Part shown: positions 55,600 to 64,000 of the stretch, piece by piece
How the letters are laid out: the number at the start of each line of letters is the position of its first letter
How positions within the stretch are numbered: the first letter of the stretch is position 1
DNA from: Caprella mutica
Taxonomy: Eukaryota; Arthropoda; Malacostraca; Amphipoda; Caprellidae
Reading direction: 5' to 3'
DNA length: 64,000 bases
NCBI GenBank assembly: GCA_947561585.1
Contig: CANNZV010003225.1
Span: 1 to 64,000 of the forward strand
Position numbers and translations under genes: made by a program
The notes under the pieces: generated by a model
What the model was told of the DNA's origin: nothing
Seen by the model: only the letters and a program-made list of their open reading frames with translations
Databases searched by the model: none

Positions 55600-57635
55600 G
55601 ATGTGTAAGTGAGCTCGTACACTCGCACTCTCATTTGCGGCACTCTGAACATTGAATTGTGCTTCATACCACTTTTTTATAGCCATTTTTTACGAATTTA
55701 TCTCAGTATATTATTCTATATTTTGATTGCATTAAATAGTCAAATACCTAAAGATTATTCTTCAGTCGAGAAATTTTGATTTTATCCTCAGTAAAGTATT
55801 AAATTATTGATGTTTTTCAAGAATTTCTGGTTAGAAAGAACGTTACTTCTAATTGGAAATTAAATTATAAGATCATCGTAATGTTATAAATTGTATTTAT
55901 TTGATTAATATAGAGCGAAATATGTTTACTTTCGATAGTAATTCAGAAAAATGTTGAAGATGATGTTTGTCGATTGTAATTTCATTAGTTTCTGCATGGA
56001 TCTAACACATGAACCACAATACTGCGGCCTATCTCTGTTTTAATACTTCTGAACATTATTAAATTATTTGTTGATATGGGCTTTATTTGACTGAAAAACT
56101 ATGATATAACAATCGTAAATATATAATAAATCATTAATATGCTATATTTTCCTCATAGAATGGTGTTAATAGCTTAAAAAGAGTAATTTTATTGCGATAT
56201 CAATGACGTAGTGGAAGAGCTCAGAAGTAGCGCTGCCATTAATTCTTACCAGCCAAACGATCACTTTCTTTGCTTTTATAATTTACTTTAAAGTTCTTTA
56301 TTCGAATCTGAATTAACACCATAATAAAGTGAATCCATTAATACATTATCAAGTCTATTATGATATGTTTTTAGAGGGTAATCTGTAGTATTTGAGATAT
56401 TAAAAGGTGAAACAGTTTTGCCTGATGGTTTAGCTGCCAAATATTGCGTCCATTGCCATTGTTGAAATTACTCTTTTAAATATCTATGTTATAGTTAATG
56501 ATTAAATATTGTACATTTATTTTAATACGAGAGAATGTTTTAATATATATTATATAAATGTTTTTGCTAATTAAATGGAAATTAAGAAGGTTATAGAAAG
56601 TTTTCTAGATATTTTACTGTCCGACTTCAGTGGCATCCATAAAAATAGAAACTTTTTCTGTCAACTTATTGTAGATTTATTAGGGACTAATATTTTATAT
56701 ATTATGAAATTGCATAACATTATTTTCATGTCAATTAATTTATATTGATGATGGAAAAAGATTTAGTATCTACTCATTGCAGAATCAAATTTGTTGCTTG
56801 TTTTATTGTGAATGAAATATTGGAATGCAAATATTTTCGCACTTTGGGTTACATATTTTAGCTTATAAATCATAATAAATTTTCTATTTTCTTACATGTG
56901 ATGAGTTGATAAAATTCCGATAGTTAGAAGTTATCAATATAATTTATATTATATTATATTTAGTTATGAATTTTTATGAAAGAGAGTACTGAAAATAAAA
57001 AAATGATAAATTAAGCTAGGTAAGCCTAGTTCTATCTTTTTTATACATTTTATTAAATTAGATTCACTTTGATTTTTTTTTTTATTGAACTTTCGTCACA
57101 TTTTAAACGTGAGTCATTTTATTGAACATAATTGCGTCATGATACAATAAATAACTGTTCTCTCTTCAGCTAAATTAATATTATCATTTTACAAATTTCA
57201 AAAGAGAAGTAAAATTACTATAAAAAGACATAGGTTGTGGGAGTAAAATCATTTAGGTACCACCTCATAGGTTGCATCGAGGTCAAAATTTTCCACAACA
57301 GGTCAAATTTACGGGGACTTCTCAATAGTCGCAATAGTCCATTTTCGATCATATGCGAAAATATATACTTAGCCTTATAACTAGTTATGTTAATTAAACC
57401 AGTAATAATGTTAGGTTGTATTTATTTTCTGTATAATCGAAATTGTGTATCTGTTCCTATTTTATTATTGCATTTTGTTCTAATTTCAAATTATAGATTA
57501 ATATTGATATTATGTTTTTAATTGATTTAATTACGTATTTAAACTATTTACTCTTAGCTAGTGATATTTGGACCGTAAGTAGGTGACTTTATAGATTGAT
57601 TTAATTTATACATTAATTATTGTCCTTTCTAAAGT
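55600..57635. other. AT-rich intergenic DNA upstream of H1, nothing recognised
   Basis: No ORF with recognisable content and no inverted-repeat element found over about 2 kb. Confidence 0.5.
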
Positions 57636-57765
57636 GGTAAGTTCCGAGTTTTCGGACAGTCCTACATTTTCGATCATATAAGATAGAATATATAATATTT
57701 TATTGATATGTTTTTTCTTACGTGATCGAAAAGGGGGAACTGTCCGATAACTCGAAATTTACTCT
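57636..57765. mobile_element. MITE family M1
   Basis: GGTAAGTTCCGAGTTTTCGG plus ACAGTCCTACATTTTCGATC pairs with GATCGAAAAGGGGGAACTGT plus CCGATAACTCGAAATTTACT. About 130 bp. Confidence 0.82.
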
Positions 57766-58249
57766 ACTTCCGTTTCTTGAAAGATCAAAAGTTTAATTCA
57801 TTAATAACTATTTTCTGTTGTATTTGATTATACTCGCCATTTAGTTTTTTATAGAACATAATATTTAGTAATATTGTATTATAGATACATTTTAAGGATA
57901 TTGTCGCGCCTCTGGCAACTTATTGCAGGTTTGAAAGCAACGGATATTGCAAGTCAAGTGGATATTATCTGGCGTGGGAAAATCATCCTAATTTATATCA
58001 CATTATGACTGTATCTAATTTAATAATTAAATCTAATTTATAAAAATTTAATTACACTACCTATATTATAATATCTATATCTTTATATTTTGTACAATAT
58101 TATAATTAGGTAATTCCGCGCTTTTAATTTGTTTAAATCTTAACGATTTTTTATTTCTTACTAAATACTATATATATATAGTGAGTAATAGTAATTATTA
58201 CACTTGGCTACAAATTTACACACGTTATTGCGTACAACGTATAGGTAGT
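57766..58249. other. intergenic DNA, nothing recognised
   Basis: AT-rich spacer without supported features. Confidence 0.45.
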
Positions 58250-58600
58250 AGGACATACGTCATGGAGGTGAAAATTCACTCCCATTCCTACTACGACTCT
58301 CCCCCATCTGCACCCCCTTCCCCCCACCTCCTTTGTCCCTAACGCTTACAGCTGTTACTTCCCCTCCCCCCACGCGCTTGCCGCCCTTTCTTGCTTCGCG
58401 TCATGTGCCAGACTTTCAAAGAAAGCGCGCCAAAAAGAACCCAAGAATGTGGGAATGTTACCACTACTTTCCGGCTGTACGCTCATACTATGGATGTCTT
58501 AGACCACAAATACTATCAATGAATATGCATAACATGTGGAGATTTCAGGTACAATGTATACACAATATCCTTATTAGGAAAAATAGATAAAATATGCAGT
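58250..58600 (+). other. GC-rich patch with an 85-codon ORF of unknown status
   Basis: Positions about 58258-58480 are C-rich (CTCCCCCATCTGCACCCCCT type text), unlike the surroundings. The ORF at 58333-58590 (MSLTLTAVTSPPPTRLPPFL...) is not recognised and its Pro-rich start follows from the C-tract. It could be an exon, a promoter patch or a low-complexity tract. Confidence 0.25.
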
Positions 58601-58965
58601 AGATGAACGCAAACAAACGTTCTTAATTACTACCTATTGAATGATTAGTAATATTCTATTAGTCATAATTAGTGTAACTTCATTATAAAAATATATAATA
58701 TGATCGTACATGAATTCATTAATAGAAAAAATAAACATATTTTCATAATATACTAGTATTTGAATTTTATCTCTTTGAAGCAGTATTTTGATGCTATCTT
58801 TTATCTTATCTTATTTTAATGATTGGGCACTTTTCTACGAAAATTTTCATACCTAGTGTATACACTAATTATTTTTCCTGATGATGTATTGTAATTAATT
58901 AATTATCATCATAAATACCAATTGAAAGAAATGTTCAATAAAAATTAAAAACATATTTTTTTCTC

Positions 58966-59011
58966 GTATGAACGAAATGTGGAACCGTCCGATAACTCGG
59001 AACTTACCCTT
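58966..59011 (-). mobile_element. solo right end of MITE family M1
   Basis: GAACGAAATGTGGAACCGTC plus CGATAACTCGGAACTTACCC is a well-kept M1 terminus. No left end was found within 500 bp. Confidence 0.6.
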
Positions 59012-59700
59012 ATAACACTGCTGTAATTTTAAATAATGTGATATTTTGACACCATATTTTCTTGCATTAAATTTCTTCTACTTTTTTTTACAATTTTTTT
59101 TTGCAATACCTAATGCTAGGTATCATTGAGTGTTAGATTTTTAAAGTTTAATTTTATATAGGATCTAGGTATGTTTATCTTTTTATAAATGAATTTTTTT
59201 ATATAAAATGTTTTCTTTTTATAAAAGAATAAGTATTTATAATAAATATGAAATTTGAACCAAATAAACATAAAATTAAGAATTAAGTTATTCTGTATCG
59301 AATATTATGATTAGTTATTTCTATAAAGAAATTATAATGCACAGCTACAATTTTTAATATTATTTGTTACCTTGCTCTTAAAAATATCTCTGTAAAGTAA
59401 TATATTTTGGTACACAAAATATTGAACACTTAAAAATTAAAATTAGGCTAGGTACCTATTTCAGCAATGCTTTTTTCCTGATAAATATATACCTATTCCA
59501 AAACTTTAAATTATTTATTTTATTTTATTTAAATGGCATTTCAAAATAACAAATTTATTTCAATTAATCAAATAATAATTTAGCTTAAATTTAGTTTAAG
59601 AATTAAAAAATCATTTCCAGTTGGTATAATATTTTGAATTTAGAGATTGGAATAAAAGTTCAATAGAATAATTAACACATAGTATCAATGAAATAGTTGT
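59012..59700. other. AT-rich intergenic DNA, nothing recognised
   Basis: No supported feature. Confidence 0.5.
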
Positions 59701-59736
59701 TCCGGTCGTAGGACATAGTTTGGTTGCTACCTAGTA

Positions 59737-59754
59737 CTAGAATCTAGATTCTAG
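59737..59754. repeat. perfect 18-bp palindrome
   Basis: CTAGAATCTAGATTCTAG reads the same on both strands. Purpose unknown; it may be a solitary structural or binding site. Confidence 0.6.
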
Positions 59755-60009
59755 ATATACCAATCTAATGTTATGGGTGTGGTACGCAAGTGGTTCACAC
59801 TGCAAAACATCCACCATGACAGGAAGCTGTGAGGTAATGTTATATGGGGGTGTATTGGGGGGTTATACATTCAGGGCAAACATTGGCGTACATTTTTTAC
59901 TATAAAAAATTATCTAGTTAAGATTAATTAATCTTCCAGTTATTTATTAAGCTACTGTTTAAAATATTTAATTCTTTATTCCCTCAAATTCTGTAGTAAC
60001 AGCTGGGCT

Positions 60010-60140
60010 ATTCAAATTCAAGCGTGGCGCCAACGGTCACGCATGCGCAGAAGCGTCTCTTGAGGCTGCGGGCGATGACGTGTCTGTTCAAACTTTTGAT
60101 CGCTGGCGGCAATTTTCGCTGTGATATTAAGCTGATGGCG
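60010..60140. promoter_or_regulatory. CpG-containing promoter-like patch
   Basis: A short GC-rich island with many CpGs: GGCGCC, TCACGCATGCGCAG (close to an NRF-1 site), ATGACGTG (CRE-like) and GGCGGCAATTTTCGC. No downstream gene is recognised on either strand within the window, so this is only a candidate promoter. Confidence 0.3.
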
Positions 60141-60562
60141 CATTTACGCATTAGATAACGACCGATTAGATTTGAAATAACTGTGGGAATGCAAAGTTTA
60201 TTTATAAGCATGTCAGTAGGAATTATTGTATAAATATTGTATTTGTATAAAAAATTGTCAAAATAGAATATTAAGCTGAAATTATATTGTTTTAAATTTA
60301 AAAAATCCACTCCTTATTTCTTTTAACGAAAGTTAATAAAGCAAAGGATTTGTTTTAAGATAAGGCCATATTTAAAGAGTATGTACGATAAAAAAAAGGT
60401 TAAATTTATTACTCTATCAGAGAATTTTCTTGCTTTAAAATAACAGTAATTCACTAAGAGGCTTTCTTTATTTTTTCAGATAATCGCCATATTGGTTGAC
60501 GGTACCTTGGTTGTCAACCAAATGCAAAAAAATGGTGAGAATAAAGTTGCCTACCTTGATTA

Positions 60563-61057
60563 GGGTAAATTCCAAATTGTCGAACGGTTCCACATTTTCG
60601 ATTTTGTAAGAAAAAGTAGGTATATGATAAATATTAATAGAAGTTAGGTAAATAATCATTATACCTATCCTTTTGGGGAACGGTCAAGAGCCCACCCCCG
60701 GTCAAGAGCCCACCCTCGGTCATGAGACCCCCCTCCCTGTTTTTAGGCTAGGCTAGGAGAAGAACTGCTTAGATAGAAATAACTGAGAGTTGCTAATGTA
60801 GTTTGTTGTATCCGCTAATTTGTTTTACTGCACACTTCATGACTGTTTAATGACCTGGCAGGGGGGTTCGGATTAAACATATATTTTATGTTTAATCAGT
60901 AATGAACTACAAAAGTGTCAATAAGGATTAAATAATATAGGTAAATAAGGATTAGAAAACAGGGGGCTCTTGACAGGGGGGGGGGGCTTATGACCTACAC
61001 CCATCCTTTTACCTATGATCGACAATGTGGAACCGTTTGACAACTCGGACCGTACCC
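60563..61057. mobile_element. MITE family M1, enlarged composite copy
   Basis: GGGTAAATTCCAAATTGTCG plus AACGGTTCCACATTTTCGAT faces GATCGACAATGTGGAACCGT plus TTGACAACTCGGACCGTACC. The inside is about 400 bp longer than in other copies. It contains a second inverted pair (GGTCAAGAGCCCACCC against GGGGGCTCTTGAC) and a copy of the GTTGTATCC repeat, so other elements seem to have inserted into it. Confidence 0.72.
60798..60872 (+). repeat. dispersed repeat (GTTGTATCCGCTAG family), nested in an M1 copy
   Basis: GTAGTTTGTTGTATCCGCTA, CTGCACACTTCATGACTGTT, TAATGACCTGGCAGGGGGGT. Matches the copies at 14.4, 28.4 and 34.1 kb. Confidence 0.68.
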
Positions 61058-61858
61058 TATATATTTTCATTCTAAAATATGTCAATACAGTTATTAAGAT
61101 ATTATTAAACTATATTAATTTGCATTAATGAACATTTTCACCGGCTTGTGGTATACAGGGTGTTTCATTTCAGATCTGATAAATTTGGCAGATTGCATAG
61201 AAACTCAAAATGAACCTTTTTCCAAAATTACAAAAATGCTTAGTTATCGAAATATTAATACCCTGATTTTATGATAATTTATTTGGTATACATAATGAAT
61301 TTCACATAAACCATTGTTTCACGAAAACCAAAATTATTATAACTGCTTAGTTTTGTTAAAGATACTGACTTATAAAGTTTTCAATAGTCCTACCTAGATA
61401 TTCACAGGTACTTACATTCTTGACAGAATGTTATTAGTTTAAAATTAATTAATGATAATATTATAATAGGTACCAACACATGTTATGTTTAATTTTCCAC
61501 TAATTATTTTCTCTCAATTGATATCAGTTCAATAACTAATAATTAAAATTGATTCGATTCAATTCGAGTGAATATTATTATAGTAAAAGTGGAGTCGGTG
61601 ATATAATTATTGAATAGATTGATTGATATATTATTACATAAATATTCAATTGACATATTATAAATGGCGTCATTTTTGACGGCAAGCGTGGCCAAGTGTT
61701 CAAATCAATTTTAGCTCATTATAATTTACAAAAAAAGGTGTACTCTGTTAACATATATTGTGTTTATTTGAATTTCATAAAATAATGGACACCTTAGAGT
61801 AAAATTCTTTTCAGGCTTTTGATGTTGACATTTCTAAGACAATTAATTGGTATTAACT
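61058..61858. other. intergenic DNA with a transposon-end phrase
   Basis: No gene. ATACAGGGTGTTTCATTTCA at about 61153 resembles an arthropod DNA-transposon terminus; no partner was found before 63.6 kb. Confidence 0.4.
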
Positions 61859-62546
61859 AAAGCCCCGTCCAGACGTTCAAATTTTTCAGAGAAGTGACTA
61901 ACTTAATGACAAACTAAATGACGATAACTTCCTAGCGTCAGAAAACCGTCAAACTTTTCATCAGTTTTTTTATTCCAACATGTTGGATATCGTCATCAAA
62001 AAGTTTGTCAAACTATTTGCTGACGATAAAGTTTGAAGTACACACTGACTTTCCGGTAATTATATTTTTTTATTTGCGCGTCATTTTAGTTTATTACAGC
62101 TAGGTACACCTACAAAAACCTCATTTTTTTCAAACTTGGTATCTATACTATCTAGTTACAATGGCTGACGACAGACTCTTTAATACTTGGTTGTATTAGA
62201 ATGTATTAGATCTAAGTTATAGGTAGGCTACCTACGTTGTGAATTGTTTTCTATGATCTATTTTTGACTATCCTTTTCAAGACGATATTTTGTCATTTAA
62301 AACAAATTATTTTTCTGGTTTCTTACTGTTCTAAATTTAGAAAATATGCATACCAAGTTATATAATTTTTATTTTCACGATATATAACATTAATTTTGAC
62401 GAAACTAACGCCAGTGAACATCAAACTTTTGGCGAGAAAATTTGACCGTGTAGACACTCCTTGAAAACTGACGATAAGTTTGTCATTTAGTTTGTCATTA
62501 AGTTTGTCACTTCTCTAAAAAAATTTGACCGTCTGGACGGGGCTTT
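61859..62546. mobile_element. inverted-repeat element M4 (about 690 bp)
   Basis: AAAGCCCCGTCCAGACGTTC and the following text up to TGACAAACTAAATGACGATA are mirrored by GACGATAAGTTTGTCATTTA through to GTCTGGACGGGGCTTT. The inverted repeat is about 75 bp and the flanks are ACT on both sides, a possible 3-bp target duplication. The inner part is AT-rich without an ORF. It is a non-autonomous element of unknown superfamily. Confidence 0.85.
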
Positions 62547-62739
62547 ACTGGTATTCTAAGCTTTCAAGAATACATTTTCTCAACATAAAGGGAACGAATA
62601 AAGTCGAAATGATTTCATATATGCACAGAATTTTGTACTACAGTGTGATTGAAATGCTTCAAGTCGTATTATGTATACGCCATATTGCTCATAAGGAGTG
62701 GACTTTTATCCCCCTATAAAAATTCGCATTGATCTTCAA

Positions 62740-63595
62740 CCTGAAAAATGTTTTCTGAACGTGAGGGAAATGGATCGTCTTGCAGTTAGCCAAATACCTT
62801 CTGTCGAGAACAATTCATGCTTCACTTCAAGATCAGTGGTAGGGTGACTAAATCTTGCCACATGAAAAAGTTCACAAGAGTTTGTGATCTTTTCAATGAA
62901 ACTGATTCCATTCACAATAAAAAGAAAGCAAAGAGAATTCAGTTTTGTCAGTGGATTCTGCAGCAACCATCCAAAATTGTCGATAAAAGTGTTTGGACTG
63001 ACGAGAAATTCTTTTGCTTTCTTTTTGGTGTGTGGACAAATGAAAATTCTCGAAATATCTGTGAAACAAATGATAAGTATGATGTTAAGGTAAGGATCTT
63101 CATTGCCATTATTAATGGAATGGTTCCAATCGTTGATGCATTTCTTGACGATGATGGCAACTTGTCATCGGTTAGTGGTGTTTCAATGATATTATTTGGC
63201 CCTGCCTGCGCCATTCTGCAACACGTTTTTTACTTTGATAAATGCAAGGCGCCCTCCACCCCATTGCACAAATGCTGCTGTAGAATAATTTCTCAATGAA
63301 AAGTTACGAGGTCGAACCATAAGCAGAAGCACGGAAAATCCCTAATCAGCACAGTCCATATCTCAACCCTTTGGACTTTCACTTCTGGGCTGCTGCATAA
63401 ACTCGAGTTTGTAGGGAAAAAACAGATTCCATTAAGTCTCTTATATGTACAATGTGTGTTCAAAATTTCACAGAAGGATATAACCAGGAGACTCTCAAGA
63501 AAGTTTGCAAGAATGTCTGAAGCGTGCGTCTTTCTGTCTTCAGCGAAGGGGGTAATTTTCAACAATTTTTCTAGGAGGGAGTTCAATAAATGTCC
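62740..63595 (+). pseudogene. broken mariner/Tc1-like (IS630 superfamily) transposase
   Basis: One frame (62817-63299) reads KRIQFCQWILQQ, then VWTDEKFFCFLFGVWTNENS and IFIAIINGMVPIVDAF. This is the pattern around the first catalytic Asp (W-T-D-E-K) and the following strand. Further on, another frame gives SPYLNPLDFHFWA, the SP.LNPLDF.FW block after the last acidic residue, then TLKKVCKNV. Frameshifts and stops separate these parts and the N-terminal helix-turn-helix region is not readable, so the gene is dead. No inverted termini were identified. Confidence 0.75.
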
Positions 63596-63797
63596 CTCTT
63601 ACGATATTGGACCATAAAAACCTTTTTTTTTCTTTTAAACTTTTAAGTGATGTATCTATAAAGGCATTATACGTATTCAAGTGCTGCTAATTCTCAATTT
63701 AAAAAAAAGAAGTTTCTAATTGAGTGCAGAATAAACTATTTACATTATTTTGTAGAAGTAGTTTATTTGAAAAATAATAACTGCATAAGGTATAGAG

Positions 63798-64000
63798 CAG
63801 TGGTTCTTAAAGTATTTTTCTCGCGCACCCCTCGTTTTTCTCATGCACCCCCTGAGCATTGTTTTGCATTGAAATAGATTGAAAAGCTACAATTAGAATA
63901 TATTTGGTTACTATGGTTTGACAATTAAATCTGCAAGTTGAAAAAGTAAGGAAAATGATTGTTTTATTTACATAATGTTAAATAATTATTTTTTTAGGCA
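63798..64000 (+). mobile_element. hAT-type terminus running off the window
   Basis: CAGTGGTTCTTAAAGTATTT followed by TCTCGCGCACCCC matches the common hAT terminal form CAGTGGTTCTCAAA...CGCGNACCCC. The rest of the element lies beyond position 64000. Confidence 0.6.

Noticed and set aside
62817..63299. A functional transposase gene of 160 codons
   Set aside because: It covers only the first part of the catalytic domain; the rest is in other frames with stops, so it is a pseudogene.

Overview
This is a stretch of an AT-rich invertebrate nuclear genome, almost certainly an arthropod. It holds spliced genes with GT-AG introns, a cuticle protein with a Rebers-Riddiford chitin-binding domain, an H1 with a TATA/initiator promoter, and many short inverted-repeat transposons. 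I cannot place it more finely from sequence alone. There is no sign of bacterial organisation or of a CRISPR array. Protein-family calls come from recognising motifs, not from database searches.

Layout. Positions 1-24840 contain no gene I can support. More than a dozen unrelated tandem arrays lie there (units of about 11 to 55 bp, one of about 2.6 kb and one of about 2.0 kb), separated by AT-rich DNA and short inverted-repeat elements. By my count, tandem arrays make up more than a third of the first 29 kb. Positions 24877-29873 hold a three-exon cuticle protein gene on the + strand. Its TATA box lies about 40 bp after a 2-kb satellite, and its second intron begins with a minisatellite built from the exon end plus the 5' splice site. 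Positions 30-35.6 kb are intergenic, with more inverted-repeat elements.

Positions 35658-44007 hold a complete 15-coding-exon gene for NAT10/Kre33, the RNA cytidine acetyltransferase (973 aa). About 6.38 kb, from inside exon 8 to well past the stop codon, is tandemly duplicated (40094-46475 and 46476-52856). This leaves a second, 5'-truncated but uninterrupted 3' half of NAT10 at 46476-50405. Each copy also carries a hAT-like MITE, a second MITE, a decayed non-LTR retrotransposon 3' end and a decayed PIF/Harbinger element. At 53312-54717 lies a small F-box gene (+), convergent with a histone H1 gene (-, 54949-55482); their predicted poly(A) signals cross. From 55.6 kb to the end I see AT-rich DNA with MITEs, a CpG-containing promoter-like patch at 60.0 kb, a 690-bp inverted-repeat element, a broken mariner-like transposase and a hAT-type terminus running off the right edge.

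The identifiable genes (cuticle, rRNA/tRNA acetylation, ubiquitin ligase adaptor, linker histone) are unrelated neighbours, not a pathway. The most unusual features are the splice-donor minisatellite in the cuticle gene, the NAT10 half-gene duplication, an altered acetyl-CoA motif in NAT10, and a set of dispersed hairpin/MITE families that can be defined from this window alone.
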